Assembly: GCA_036272595.1 (NCBI GenBank)
Contig: DATAYM010000083.1
Span: forward strand, 15,051 to 79,050
Source: Poindextera sp036272595
GTDB taxonomy: Bacteria; Pseudomonadota; Alphaproteobacteria; Caulobacterales; Caulobacteraceae
DNA: 64,000 nucleotides
Direction: 5' to 3'
The notes below the pieces were generated by a model. It was not told where the DNA came from. It saw only the letters and a program-made list of their open reading frames with translations, and did not search any database. The position numbers and the translations under genes were made by a program. Shown in pieces: positions 1 to 8,855 of the stretch (positions are counted from its first letter, which is position 1; every line of letters begins with the position of its first letter).

Positions 1-1031
1 TGCAGAAAGGCCAGCGGCGGGACCGAGAAGGTCTCGATGTCCCACATCACATGACCGAAATAGTAGTGGTAGTCGTGCCAGGTCGCCAGGCCGAAGATCG
101 AGGTCGAGGACGGCGAAGACGGGTGCACCGAGCACATGGTGTAGAAGAAGGCCGCATCCGCCATGGCCTGCCAGCGCTCAGGCGCGCCGATCAGCCGGAT
201 GCGGCCTTTCCACAACTCCGTCCAGCAGGCGCGGTTGGCCTTGCGGACGGCGTCGAAGCCGATGTCGGCGGCCAGGGCGACCAGGCGGGCGGCCTGGAAG
301 TCGGGCTGGCGGTGCAGGGCCTGGGGGACCAGGGTGGTCAGCTGCCGCAGCCGATAGCGGCGCCGGGCCCTGGCCCGCCAGCCGTATTCGCTGATAAGGC
401 CGGCCCCGTCCAGGGGCGGCTTGTCGGACGCGGCGTCCTCGCCGACCAGTTCGGTGACGTAGGCGGCGCCGCAGGAGGAGACGCCGCCGGCGCTCTCCCA
501 CAGCAAAAAGCCGTCGCTGCTGGGGTAGGGCTCGCCGGGCGTGTCGCGGTGATGGCGCAGGGCCCGCCCCGAAACGCCGGCGACGTTGAGCCCGGCGCGC
601 AGCCGCACGTCGCAGGGGCTCGCCGCCGTCACGGCGATTTCCTGGCAGACCAGGGTGGGGTGGTCGCGGCTGCAGAAGGTCAGCACCTCGATCTCGACGC
701 TGGCGCCGGCGGCGGCGAACGCCAGGCGGCTGGTCAGTTCGCCGGCGGCGAAATCGTAGGCCTGGTCGATGATGCGGACCATTTCCGGCGCGTCCGACAT
801 CCAGACCCCGTTCAGCCGGATGTCGGCGGCGATCGGATAGGGGGCGATGGCGGCGGCCCTTATGCCGCGGACCGGATGTTCCCCGGAAAAGCCGCTGAGC
901 AGGGTCAGGCCGGGAACCAGCGGGTTGTCGCGCACCCGCAGTCCGATCAGGCCGTTCGAAAGATAGGCCGGCAGTTCGTTTCCGCCGCCGCCGGCGACCG
1001 GCGGCGGACTGATGGGCGCTTCCGAATCCAT
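1..1031 (-). CDS. Glycoside hydrolase family 65-like protein, N-terminal part
   Basis: The reading frame runs off the left edge, so only about 343 N-terminal residues are visible. They begin MDSEAPISPPPVAGGGGNEL, followed by the N-terminal beta-sandwich seen in GH65 disaccharide phosphorylases and the related ATHL1/PGGHG glucosidases. The segment ending at the window edge contains HYYFGHVMWDIETF, the GH65 motif at the start of the (alpha/alpha)6 barrel. Catalytic residues lie further on, outside the window, so phosphorylase and hydrolase cannot be told apart. The start at 1031 follows a GGGAGG ribosome site. The enzyme probably acts on a glucoside and belongs with the glycoside genes at 6.4-19.5 kb, although repair genes lie between. 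Confidence 0.8.
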   Translation of the reverse strand, partial: MDSEAPISPPPVAGGGGNELPAYLSNGLIGLRVRDNPLVPGLTLLSGFSGEHPVRGIRAAAIAPYPIAADIRLNGVWMSDAPEMVRIIDQAYDFAAGELTSRLAFAAAGASVEIEVLTFCSRDHPTLVCQEIAVTAASPCDVRLRAGLNVAGVSGRALRHHRDTPGEPYPSSDGFLLWESAGGVSSCGAAYVTELVGEDAASDKPPLDGAGLISEYGWRARARRRYRLRQLTTLVPQALHRQPDFQAARLVALAADIGFDAVRKANRACWTELWKGRIRLIGAPERWQAMADAAFFYTMCSVHPSSPSSTSIFGLATWHDYHYYFGHVMWDIETFSVPPLAFL

Positions 1032-1098
1032 GGGGACCTCCCAGCCGATCGCTCAACGCCGCGCGACCGCCGGACGTTCCTGACCGGCGCTTTCCGCG

Positions 1099-1326
1099 CT
1101 ACGGCGCGGGGTCGGCGCGTCTCAGCTCCCCGCCCACATCCATGACGTAGAGCTCGGCGTCGAAGCCGCTCCCCACCGCCTGGGAGGCGGCGCGTTGGCC
1201 CGCGGACAGGGCCGCGTCCATGTCGTCATATCGTCCGAGCCGGTGCTCGCCGCAGCAGAGCAGCCACTGGCTGTCCTGCCGGAAGACGCCATACCGGATT
1301 TTCGCTCCCAAGCGGCCTGGTTTCAT
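1099..1326 (-). CDS. Small conserved-looking hypothetical protein
   Basis: This 75-residue protein has no signal peptide or membrane segment. It reads as a compact soluble domain (KIRYGVFRQDSQWLLCCGEH, then GRYDDMDAALSAG) resembling small DUF2188-type sequence-tag proteins, but I do not recognise a specific family. Codon use is like that of its neighbours and the opposite frames look like shadows. It lies between the GH65 gene and the divergent Crp/Fnr regulator. No function can be assigned. Confidence 0.55.
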   Translation of the reverse strand: MKPGRLGAKIRYGVFRQDSQWLLCCGEHRLGRYDDMDAALSAGQRAASQAVGSGFDAELYVMDVGGELRRADPAP

Positions 1327-1585
1327 GGCGGGCTCCCACGACCTCTGAGTGAAAAGCCCTCAACCTAGGTCGTCTGTCGGCTGGCTCACTTACGCACGTC
1401 CCGTGGCGGGAAATATGAACGATGCATTAGCGGGTCGGTAGTCGTAAGGTAGCCTCGGATACGTAGGTCGGCGACCCGACAGACAGCTTCGGCGTTGGCC
1501 ATCAGCGCGGCGGCTGGTGCGAGATCCTGTCGGCAAAGTGCTTTCGGGGCGCGTTGGGGACAGCGCGAAGCAAGGCGGCAAGTCG

Positions 1586-2374
1586 ATGACCATTCCCGGT
1601 GGGCGGACGGGCAATCATTTTCTCGATCAGCTGCGGGACGAAACCCTCGGTCTTTTTCGTCCCTATCTGGTGGAGGTTTCGCCGAGCCGCGCCGAGGTGC
1701 TGGCGCTTCCGGACACGGAACTCGACTTCGTCTGGTTTCCCGTGACCGCCGTCCTTTCGGTGGTCACGACGATGGAGGACGGCCAGGACGTCGAGGCCTG
1801 CACGATCGGTCATGAGAGCGCCTACGGCCTTCTCAACGCCGTGGGCTCGTCGGCCGTGATCGACCGGGTCGTGACCCAGGTCGCCGGCCGGGCGCTCAAG
1901 ATGCCGTCGTTCCGGCTGCGCGCGGCGGCCGCGCTCAGCCCCAGCATCACCGATCTGGTCATCCGCCACGCCCAGGCCAACGTGGCCCAGGTCCAGCAGT
2001 CGGTCGCCTGCAACGCCCTTCACAGCGTCGAGTCGCGCCTTTGCCGGTGGCTGCTGATGACGCAGGACCGGACCCATAGCGAGGGCCTGCCGCTGACCCA
2101 GGAGTTCCTCGGCTTCATGCTCGGGGTGCAGCGGACCACGGTGACAGCGGCGGCGACGGCGCTGCAGAGGGCCCGGCTCATCCGCTATTCCCGAGGGCGG
2201 ATCGAGATTCTCGACCGCGCCGGGCTCGAGGCCGAGGCCTGTGAATGCTACCAGGTGGTGCGCGAAAAGTATGCGCGACTGCTGGGCGGGCCGCCGCCCG
2301 CCGCCGCCGAAGCCGATCGGGCGGAGGTCCAGACGCCGCTCGGCCATGGGCGTCTCAAAACCCCGGCGGACTGA
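1586..2374 (+). CDS. Crp/Fnr family transcriptional regulator
   Basis: The 262-residue protein has an N-terminal cyclic-nucleotide-type sensor fold. Its FVWFPVTAVLSVVTTMEDGQ and IGHESAYGLLNAV segments are typical of the Crp/Fnr subgroup lacking the Fnr cysteine cluster. A C-terminal winged helix-turn-helix (about residues 165-215) contains LTQEFLGFMLGVQRTTVTAA as recognition region. I chose ATG 1586 rather than the upstream in-frame start because it follows AAGGCGG and the extra 23 residues do not fit the fold. The effector is unknown. The 259-bp divergent region upstream contains a short palindrome, GGTCGgCGACC near 1468, that could be an operator, but this is speculative. Confidence 0.85.
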   Translation: MTIPGGRTGNHFLDQLRDETLGLFRPYLVEVSPSRAEVLALPDTELDFVWFPVTAVLSVVTTMEDGQDVEACTIGHESAYGLLNAVGSSAVIDRVVTQVAGRALKMPSFRLRAAAALSPSITDLVIRHAQANVAQVQQSVACNALHSVESRLCRWLLMTQDRTHSEGLPLTQEFLGFMLGVQRTTVTAAATALQRARLIRYSRGRIEILDRAGLEAEACECYQVVREKYARLLGGPPPAAAEADRAEVQTPLGHGRLKTPAD

Positions 2375-2385
2375 TCCGCGACCGA

Positions 2386-3402
2386 TCAGGCGATCTGGTC
2401 CATGCGGCATTGCTCCGGCGCCTTGTCGGGCCGGAAGCGCAGCAGCCGCGTGCCATGGCGGAAGCGGCCGCCGGAGACGTGATCGAACGACACCTCGGCC
2501 ACCAGGCAAGGCTTGAGCGGCGTCCACTCGGCGGAGCGCTCGGTCGACCAGCGGCTCGGGCCGCCCGGCTTGTCGCCGGTGAAGCCTGGGCCGCCTTCCA
2601 GCGCCTCGAGCCTTCTGGTCAGCGCGGCCTTGTCGACGGCGGCGAGGCCGGAGGTGAAACCGACGTGGTCCAGGAGGCCCTGGTCATTGTAGAGGCCGAG
2701 CAGAAGCGAGCCGACCACCTTCGCGCCGGTCGCATAGCGGAACCCGCCGACGACGCAGTCGGCGGTGCGGATGCGCTTGACCTTGACCATCGCCCGCTCG
2801 CCTTCGAGGTAGGGACCGTCGAGCCGCTTGGCGACCACGCCTTCGATCCGACCCTCGTCCAGCCAGGCCTGCGCCAGGCTTCGATCCGCCGTGCCCGGCG
2901 TGATCGACAGCGGTCCGCCCGCCGCGAAGGCCCTGGCGAAGGTTTCCAGCGCCTGGCGCCGTTCGCTGAGCGGCAGGGCGCGAAGGTCGCCTCGCGTCGG
3001 GGAGAGCAGCATGTCGAACAGGGTGAAGCTGGCGGGCGTCTCGGCGGCCAGCCGGCGGATCCGGCTTTCCGCGGGGTGCAGCCGCAGCTGCAGCGCCTCG
3101 AACGAGAAGCGGCCGTCGGCCTGGATCAGCAGCTCGCCATCGACGATGAAGGGACCCGCTTGCACGCGGCGCAGGAACTCCGCCACTTCGGGAAAGTAGC
3201 GGCCCAGCGGCTTGCCGGACTTGGCCTGCAGCCGGACCTCGTCGCCGTCGCGAAGCGCCAGGCAGCGAAAACCATCCCATTTCGGTTCGAACCACCAACC
3301 GGCGCCCGGCGGCAGCGCCGGCTCCGACCGGGCCTCCATGGGCGCGGTGACCTCGAACAGGGCGGGTTTGCGAACGGCCAAGGTTCGGCTGGCGCCTTCC
3401 AT
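2386..3402 (-). CDS. ATP-dependent DNA ligase, LigC/LigD-ligase type
   Basis: This 338-residue enzyme joins DNA nicks using ATP. Motif I is EPKWDGFR with the adenylated lysine near residue 40; VDGELL (motif III), a motif IV region near EGVVAKR and motif V VKVKRIRT are all visible. A C-terminal OB-fold ends with the region SFDHVSGGRFRHGTRLLRFR. It has only the ligase module, without the polymerase and phosphoesterase domains of full LigD, as in LigC proteins. Ku is encoded 1 kb away, so a role in non-homologous end joining is likely. It is divergent from the small gene at 3529. Confidence 0.88.
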   Translation of the reverse strand: MEGASRTLAVRKPALFEVTAPMEARSEPALPPGAGWWFEPKWDGFRCLALRDGDEVRLQAKSGKPLGRYFPEVAEFLRRVQAGPFIVDGELLIQADGRFSFEALQLRLHPAESRIRRLAAETPASFTLFDMLLSPTRGDLRALPLSERRQALETFARAFAAGGPLSITPGTADRSLAQAWLDEGRIEGVVAKRLDGPYLEGERAMVKVKRIRTADCVVGGFRYATGAKVVGSLLLGLYNDQGLLDHVGFTSGLAAVDKAALTRRLEALEGGPGFTGDKPGGPSRWSTERSAEWTPLKPCLVAEVSFDHVSGGRFRHGTRLLRFRPDKAPEQCRMDQIA

Positions 3403-3528
3403 CGTCTGATCGCGGCTCGCTGGCGAGCCGATCGAGCTTTATTCGTCCAGATGGCGGCAACGCCGTTCGCCGGATTGCGTTGCGCTCCTTGGAGACACGA
3501 CGCACGCCGTTCCGCAGAAGGAAGCCCG

Positions 3529-3819
3529 ATGGCCCGCAGGATCAATCCATGGCTCCGCGTCGGGATGGACGCTTGGTCGCTTGGACTGGAGGCCTCCTCG
3601 GTCGCCGGTCTTCGCGCGCTGAAGATCGCCGCCGGCGGCCCCGCGGCCGACGCGGAGGCCCGGCGCATGGTGGCCGAGAAGATCGATGCAGGTCTGGCGT
3701 TGCAGGCCAAGGCGCTCTCCGGCGGCCTCGGGCTCAGCGCGCCGAGCGTGGCCGCCAAGACCTTGAGCCACTATCGAAGGAAGGTCAGGGCCAACCGGCG
3801 CCGGCTCAGCAAGGGCTGA
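3529..3819 (+). CDS. Small helical conserved protein next to Ku/ligase (unknown function)
   Basis: This 96-residue protein starts at an ATG preceded by AGAAGGAAG. It reads as alpha-helical with a phasin-like or amphipathic character (INPWLRVGMDAWSLGLEASS, then AEKIDAGLALQAKALSGGLG) and a very basic C-terminus (YRRKVRANRRRLSKG). I recognise it only as a type of uncharacterised alphaproteobacterial protein. It sits between the ligase and Ku genes on the opposite strand, 33 bp before the next small gene, so the two probably form an operon. The basic tail would suit contact with nucleic acid or membrane, but this is only inference. Confidence 0.7.
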   Translation: MARRINPWLRVGMDAWSLGLEASSVAGLRALKIAAGGPAADAEARRMVAEKIDAGLALQAKALSGGLGLSAPSVAAKTLSHYRRKVRANRRRLSKG

Positions 3820-3852
3820 CGACGGCCGCTTCGGCTCATCGGGAGATCCAGC

Positions 3853-4398
3853 GTGGCCAAGGCGGCCCGAAAACGCCTGAAGGTGTTCCAGGCCCAGCTC
3901 GGCTTCTACGACACCGTGGTCGCCGCCCCGAGCCAGGCGGCGGCCTTGCGCGCCTGGGGCGTCCACCAGAACCTGTTCGCCAGCGGAGAGGCGAAGGTCA
4001 CCGAGGACCCGCAGGCGGTGAAGGCGGCGCTCGCCCACCCCGAAACGCCCTTGATGCGGGCGGTGGGATCGAAGGACGATTTCGCGCTGAAGGCCGCCAG
4101 CCTGCCCGAGGTTCCGGACGCGCCCAAGGTCCGGAAAGCCAAGCCCGCGGCCAAGCCCAAGCCGGCCGAGCCCGCCAGGCCGCGCGCCGATCGCTCGGCG
4201 CTGGACGCGGCGGAAAGGGCATTGCGCAAGCTCGACGAGGCGCGAAAGCGGGAGGAAGCGGCGTTCCGATCGCGCCAGGACAGACTGGATGCGGAGGCGC
4301 AAGCCGCCCAGGCCGCCTATGTGGACCATCGCAAGGCGGCCACCAGCGACGTCGTCGAAGCCCGCAAGGCCTACCGCGAAGCCGGCGGCGTGGACTGA
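3853..4398 (+). CDS. Lys/Ala-rich hypothetical protein next to Ku
   Basis: This 181-residue protein starts with GTG after GGGAGA. Residues 1-85 form a conserved-looking domain (RKRLKVFQAQLGFYDTVVAA, then WGVHQNLF). A proline/lysine/alanine-rich linker follows, then a charged coiled-coil-like helix from about residue 115 to the end. Such proteins are sometimes labelled TolA-like because of the low-complexity part, but no TolA domain is evident. It ends 2 bp from the convergent Ku stop codon. No catalytic motif is seen. Confidence 0.7.
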   Translation: MAKAARKRLKVFQAQLGFYDTVVAAPSQAAALRAWGVHQNLFASGEAKVTEDPQAVKAALAHPETPLMRAVGSKDDFALKAASLPEVPDAPKVRKAKPAAKPKPAEPARPRADRSALDAAERALRKLDEARKREEAAFRSRQDRLDAEAQAAQAAYVDHRKAATSDVVEARKAYREAGGVD

Positions 4399-4400
4399 AG

Positions 4401-5282
4401 CTATCCGGCCTTGCGCCGCCTGGGCCTTGCCGCCCCGGTCTTGGCCTTGGCGGCCGGCCCGCCGCCGGCCTTTCCCGTGGCCTTGCCGCCGGCCTTGCCC
4501 CCAGCCTGGCCCTTGTCGCCCAGGCTGGCGCGCAGCGCGGCCATCAGGTCGACGACATTGGTGTCTTCCGGCTCGGCCACCTGGGCGGGCTTGTGGCCCT
4601 TGCTCTTGTCCTCGATCAGCGCCTTCAGCGCCGCTTCGTAGCGGTCGACGAACTGGCTGGGATCGAACGGCCCCTCCTTCTGCTCGATGATCTTCTCGGC
4701 GATGGCGATCATGGCCGGATCCGGCGCCTTGTCGCTGATGCCGTCGAAGATCTCGTCAGGCGAGCGCACCTCCGCCTGCGAGCGGATGGTGTAGGCCAGG
4801 ATGCCCTTGCCGCGCGGCTCCAGCGCCAGGATGCGCTCGCGGGTGCCGATCACCACCCGGCCGAGGGCGATCTGGTCGGACTTCTCCATCGCCGTGCGGA
4901 TCACGCTGAACGCCTCCTGCGCCAGCTTGCCGTCCGGGGCCAGGAAATAGGGGTTGTCCCAATAGAGCCGATCGATGTCGTCCTCGGCGACGAACCGTTC
5001 GATGTCGATGGTCTTGGTGCTTTCCAGCCTGACCGAGTCGATCTCGTCCTGGGTCACCAGGATGTATTCGCCCTTCGAGACCTCATAGCCCTTCACCAGG
5101 TCGGCCCGCTCGACCGGGCCGGTGTCGGGGTCGGTGGTGATCATCCTGATCCGGTTGTTGGTCTTCGGATTGATCAGGTTGAAATGGACGTCGCCGCCGG
5201 AATTGATGGCGGTGTAGAGCGCCACCGGGCAGGTGACCAGCGACAGCTTCAGGTGGCCTTGCCAGGTTGGACGGGTCGCCAT
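4401..5282 (-). CDS. ku: Non-homologous end-joining protein Ku
   Basis: The 293-residue protein begins WQGHLKLSLVTCPVALYTA, the hallmark of bacterial Ku, and continues with the Ku beta-barrel core (to about residue 200), including KGYEVSKGEYILVTQDEID and ALEPRGKGILAYTIRS. It forms a dimeric ring that loads on double-strand ends and recruits ligase. The C-terminal 45 residues are a low-complexity Gly/Lys/Ala/Arg tail like the basic DNA-binding extensions of other bacterial Ku proteins. The ligase at 2386 is the probable partner. Confidence 0.96.
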   Translation of the reverse strand: MATRPTWQGHLKLSLVTCPVALYTAINSGGDVHFNLINPKTNNRIRMITTDPDTGPVERADLVKGYEVSKGEYILVTQDEIDSVRLESTKTIDIERFVAEDDIDRLYWDNPYFLAPDGKLAQEAFSVIRTAMEKSDQIALGRVVIGTRERILALEPRGKGILAYTIRSQAEVRSPDEIFDGISDKAPDPAMIAIAEKIIEQKEGPFDPSQFVDRYEAALKALIEDKSKGHKPAQVAEPEDTNVVDLMAALRASLGDKGQAGGKAGGKATGKAGGGPAAKAKTGAARPRRRKAG

Positions 5283-5347
5283 GTGGATTCCTTGTCAAGC
5301 GCCCTGGGCGCGCCCGACTCAACGGCCAGGCCAATGAATCGTTCGCG

Positions 5348-5581
5348 CTAGCCGCAAGGGGTGGTCTCGCCGGTTTCGACGTCGATCCGAAAGCAGTGCT
5401 GGTGGCCGCTTTCGACGTCGAGGACGATGACGCTGATCTCCGGTTCGCCGGAGGCGTGCGCGTTCTCGAGGTAGGCGACGGCCGCGGCTTCGAAACTGTG
5501 CTCCATCACCAGCTTGGCGTGATGCCGCTCTTCATGTCGGCCATGGACGCTGAACCGGCGGAGGACGACGACGTCGGACAT
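5348..5581 (-). CDS. Small conserved hypothetical protein (77 aa)
   Basis: The start MSDVVVLRRFSVHGRHEERH was chosen because an AAGGAG ribosome site lies just upstream; the longer in-frame version would add 23 unlike residues. The protein is His/Glu-rich near the N-terminus, then has an alternating beta/alpha pattern ending in ISVIVLDVESGHQHCFRIDV. It may be of the DUF5961 kind known in Caulobacteraceae, but that name is from memory and uncertain. It lies between ku and ppa on the same strand; function is unknown. Confidence 0.7.
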   Translation of the reverse strand: MSDVVVLRRFSVHGRHEERHHAKLVMEHSFEAAAVAYLENAHASGEPEISVIVLDVESGHQHCFRIDVETGETTPCG

Positions 5582-5699
5582 GCGAAATCTCCTTGGCTCC
5601 TTAACGCGCGGCGCCGCGATTGGATTCCTCAAGTCGTTCGCATCGTCCAACCGCTTGTCAATCGACTTGGAGCGCGCGGACCCAACAGGCGCGGGCGCC

Positions 5700-6233
5700 T
5701 CAAGCCGCCGCCTTGGCGCCCTGCTTGATCAGGGCGATGGCCGCGTCGGGGCCTTTGATGCCGAGGCAGCGAAACGCCTTGCCCTCCAGGCGGTCCTTGT
5801 TGGTCCAGAACTGCACGAGGTTGTCGGTGAAGGCCTTGTCAAGGTCGGCGGCGGTCTTGAAGTTGGCGTAGAGGTGGGAGACGATCGCCGCCGCGATCAG
5901 GCGGTCGTTGCGTTCGGTCTTGCCGTGCTCCTTTTCCTCGGCCTCGATCACGCCGAGCAGGCGCACCTCCAGCAGCGTGCCGGGCGGATTGGCCTCATCG
6001 GCCAGCACCATCACGTCCAGCGGATCGCCGTCGTCGCACAGCGTCGAGGGCACGAACCCGAAGTCGAGCGGGAAGCTCATGCCGTCGGGCAACAGGGTCT
6101 TCAGCCGGAACAGCCCGGATTTCGGGTCGTAGTCGAGCTTGCCGCGCCGCCCCTTCGGGGTCTCGACCACCACGCGGCAGGTGGCGGATTTCGCGTCGAG
6201 CTTGTGAGGAAGCTTCGCCAGATTGTGGCCCAT
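5700..6233 (-). CDS. ppa: Inorganic pyrophosphatase, family I
   Basis: This 177-residue enzyme hydrolyses pyrophosphate to phosphate. It shows the family I signature DDGDPLDVMVLAD (three metal-binding aspartates), the upstream LPDGMSFPLDFGFVPST and a KGRRGKLDYD segment that supplies substrate-binding residues. The length matches bacterial soluble pyrophosphatases. The start is placed at MGHNLAKLPHKLDAKS; the track-length extension upstream is low-complexity and overlaps the promoter region of the divergent GH1 gene. It probably acts in the cytosol. Confidence 0.93.
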   Translation of the reverse strand: MGHNLAKLPHKLDAKSATCRVVVETPKGRRGKLDYDPKSGLFRLKTLLPDGMSFPLDFGFVPSTLCDDGDPLDVMVLADEANPPGTLLEVRLLGVIEAEEKEHGKTERNDRLIAAAIVSHLYANFKTAADLDKAFTDNLVQFWTNKDRLEGKAFRCLGIKGPDAAIALIKQGAKAAA

Positions 6234-6378
6234 GGATGCCGCCGCGGCGCTCCCTGTTTCATCAGTTCCAGGATCATTTAAGCGTTGCCGGCCGGTCTGG
6301 GTTCCGGAAGGCGGCGCTTGCGTCGGCGGGAGCAAGACCTGTAGGTGGCCGCGAACGAAGCAGACGCCGGAGGGGCCG

Positions 6379-7674
6379 ATGACGGATGAGGCGCGCATAT
6401 TTCCCGCTGGGTTCGTCTGGGGGGCGGCGACCGCGGCCCATCAGGTGGAGGGCGGCAATGTCGGCTCCGACTGCTGGGCGCTGGAGCACGCCCGGCCCTC
6501 GCTGTTCAGCGAGCCGTCGGGAGACGCCGTCGACCAGTATCACCGTTTCGCCGACGACCTCGCGATCGTCGCCGGGCTCGGGCTCGGGGCCTATCGCTTC
6601 TCCATAGAGTGGGCGAGGATCGAGCCGGAGGAAGGCAGTTTCTCCGCGGCCGCGCTCGCCCACTATCAGCGCTGCATCGACCACTGCCTGGAGCGCGGCG
6701 TCGAACCGGTGCTCACCTTCCATCACTTCACGCTGCCGCTCTGGCAAGCCAGGCGCGGCGGCTTCACCGATCCGCAGTTCCCGGACCGCTTCGCCCGCTT
6801 CTGCGAGCATGCGGCCAGGAGGCTGAAGGGCTTTTCCACCGCTTGCACGATCAACGAGTTGAACCTGCCGCTCTTCCTGCGCGACGGCGCGCTCGCGCGG
6901 CTGGGCTCGGAGCGCGGACGCCCGCGGCTGGAAGCGGCCGAAGCGGTGCTCGGCGGCGGGGTGGAGCGGTTCTTCCTGTTCACGCCGCCGGAGGCGATCC
7001 GCGATCAGGGGCTCGCGGCGCACGCGAAGGGGAGGGACGCGATCAAGTCGGCGCACCCGGACTGCCAGGTCGGAATCACGCTGGCGCTGCAGGACGAGCA
7101 GGCCGAGCCCGGCGCCGAGCCGCTGCGTGACCAGCGCCGCGACGACTATTACGGCGTCTGCCTCGACGCGGCCGCCGGCGACGACTTCATCGGCGTGCAG
7201 ACCTATTCGCGGGTCGTCGCCAAGCGCGACGGGACCGTCGGTGCCGAGGCCGGCCACCCGCTGACCATGATGGGCTACGAGGATCGGCCGCAAGCGCTGG
7301 CGGCGACCTGCCGGTTCGCCTGGGAGCGGACGCGCACGCCGATCCTCGTCACCGAGAACGGCTGGGCGGGCGAGGACGACCGCCGACGCGCCGCCTTCAT
7401 CGTCGAGGCGTTGAGCGCGCTGCATGAGGCGATCGCCGACGGCGTCGACGTGCGCGGCTACTTCTACTGGTCGCTGCTCGACAACTACGAATGGACGCGC
7501 GGCTACGAGCCGAAGTTCGGCCTGATCGGCGTCGACCGGACCACCATGCGCCGCCAGATCAAGCCCTCGGCGGCGCGGCTGGGTGAGATCGCCCGCGCCA
7601 ACGGCCTGTCCTCACCCGCCGATGCGGTGACCCCGGTCGTCGCACGGGGTTCCGGCGCGCCGGTGGGGGTCTAG
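6379..7674 (+). CDS. Glycoside hydrolase family 1 beta-glucosidase-like enzyme
   Basis: The 431-residue protein opens with FPAGFVWGAATAAHQVEG, the GH1 N-terminal signature, followed by YRFSIEWARIEP. The acid/base glutamate is in TINELNL (usual family form TxNEP) and the nucleophile is in VTENGWAG. The C-terminal GYFYWSLLDNYEWTRGYEPKFGL closes the (beta/alpha)8 barrel. No signal peptide is seen, so it is probably cytosolic. The start at ATG 6379 follows GGAGGGG. It begins a plus-strand run with the esterase and the GH106-like gene. The Pro-to-Leu change after the acid/base Glu is slightly unusual. Confidence 0.92.
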   Translation: MTDEARIFPAGFVWGAATAAHQVEGGNVGSDCWALEHARPSLFSEPSGDAVDQYHRFADDLAIVAGLGLGAYRFSIEWARIEPEEGSFSAAALAHYQRCIDHCLERGVEPVLTFHHFTLPLWQARRGGFTDPQFPDRFARFCEHAARRLKGFSTACTINELNLPLFLRDGALARLGSERGRPRLEAAEAVLGGGVERFFLFTPPEAIRDQGLAAHAKGRDAIKSAHPDCQVGITLALQDEQAEPGAEPLRDQRRDDYYGVCLDAAAGDDFIGVQTYSRVVAKRDGTVGAEAGHPLTMMGYEDRPQALAATCRFAWERTRTPILVTENGWAGEDDRRRAAFIVEALSALHEAIADGVDVRGYFYWSLLDNYEWTRGYEPKFGLIGVDRTTMRRQIKPSAARLGEIARANGLSSPADAVTPVVARGSGAPVGV

Positions 7675-7760
7675 GGCCTGTCCAATAACAAACAGTCTTG
7701 CCTGACTGTAAAACGCGGGTAAGAGTCGGCTTCCTGGCGAAAATCAAGAGAGGTCAGCCA

Positions 7761-8855
7761 ATGCCACCGCTCAACCCTCCGGCCGACACCGGCGGCGGCC
7801 AGGGCTCGGTCGCCATTGCAACGCCGCCGTCGCCCGACGTCGCCGGCCGGGGCTATCCGGCCGAGCTCATCCCGCCGTCCGAGGCGGACATGCCGGTGCG
7901 CGCCTATATCCCGACGACCATTTCGCCGGAGGCCCAGGCGATCTTCGCCGCCTATCAGGCCTTGATCATGAGCCCCCGGCCGGCCCCGCCGCAGACGCTC
8001 GCGGACTTCGACGCGCTCTACCAGAGCGCCGAGGAGCGAAGCCTCGCGGTGTCGGAAACCAGGCTGAAGCAGCTTCAGCCCACGGTCGTCGAGACACGGC
8101 TGAACGGCTCCCTGGTCTATGAGGTCAAACCCAAGGACTACAAGGACGACGGCACGGCCATCGTGTTCGTGCATGGCGGCGGCTTCATCCTGGGCAGCGC
8201 CAGGTCCAGCCTCGGCGAGGCGGCCGGCATCGCCGCGATGACTGGAAAGCGCGTCTACGACGTCGACTATACCGTCGCGCCGCGAGGCAACTGGAAGATC
8301 GCCACCGATCAGGTGATGAACGCCTACAAGGGCGTGCTGGAGCTGGGCTACGAGGCCGGCCGCGTCGGCATGACCGGCGGCTCGGCCGGCGCCGCCATCG
8401 TGGCGGCGACGACCCTGAAGATCCGCGACAGCGGCATGCCGATGCCGGCGGCGCTGGTCCTGTTGTGCCCGATGAGCGACTTCACCGAGGGCGGCGACAC
8501 CCGCTACACCCTGATGGAGGCCGACCCGGCCCTGTGGGCGCCGCAGGTGCGCCCGGGCCTGGACGCCTACGCCGATCCGGCGGACCAGAAGAACCCCTAC
8601 GTGTCTCCGGTCTATGGCGACTTCGGCAAGGGTTATCCGCCGACCCTGATCCAGGGCGGCACCAAGGAGTTCCTGGTCAGCGACATGGTGCGCCTGCACC
8701 GCGCGATCAAACGCGGCGGCGGCTCCTGCAACCTCGAACTCTATGAGGGCATGCCGCACGGCTTCATGGGACTGATGGCCGAGGCCCCGGAGGGCCGGGA
8801 GGCCCGCGCCGAGGAGCTGGCGTTCTGGAACCGCCATCTGCCGGCCGTCCCATGA
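7761..8855 (+). CDS. Alpha/beta hydrolase, hormone-sensitive-lipase type esterase
   Basis: The 364-residue esterase has the HSL oxyanion motif HGGGFILG (about residue 137), the nucleophile elbow MTGGSAGAAI (serine near residue 212) and the histidine in GMPHGFMG near the C-terminus. ATG 7761 follows AGAGAGG, a better start than the in-frame one 63 bp upstream. Its stop overlaps the start of the GH106-like gene (ATGA), so the two are translationally coupled. That coupling suggests it removes acyl groups from the glycoside handled by the neighbouring hydrolases. No classic signal peptide is seen. Confidence 0.88.
   Translation: MPPLNPPADTGGGQGSVAIATPPSPDVAGRGYPAELIPPSEADMPVRAYIPTTISPEAQAIFAAYQALIMSPRPAPPQTLADFDALYQSAEERSLAVSETRLKQLQPTVVETRLNGSLVYEVKPKDYKDDGTAIVFVHGGGFILGSARSSLGEAAGIAAMTGKRVYDVDYTVAPRGNWKIATDQVMNAYKGVLELGYEAGRVGMTGGSAGAAIVAATTLKIRDSGMPMPAALVLLCPMSDFTEGGDTRYTLMEADPALWAPQVRPGLDAYADPADQKNPYVSPVYGDFGKGYPPTLIQGGTKEFLVSDMVRLHRAIKRGGGSCNLELYEGMPHGFMGLMAEAPEGREARAEELAFWNRHLPAVP

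Noticed and set aside
51..1145. 364-residue plus-strand frame opposite the GH65 gene
   Set aside because: Low-complexity Gly/Ala/Arg composition, no recognised motif, and antisense to a clear GH65 frame.
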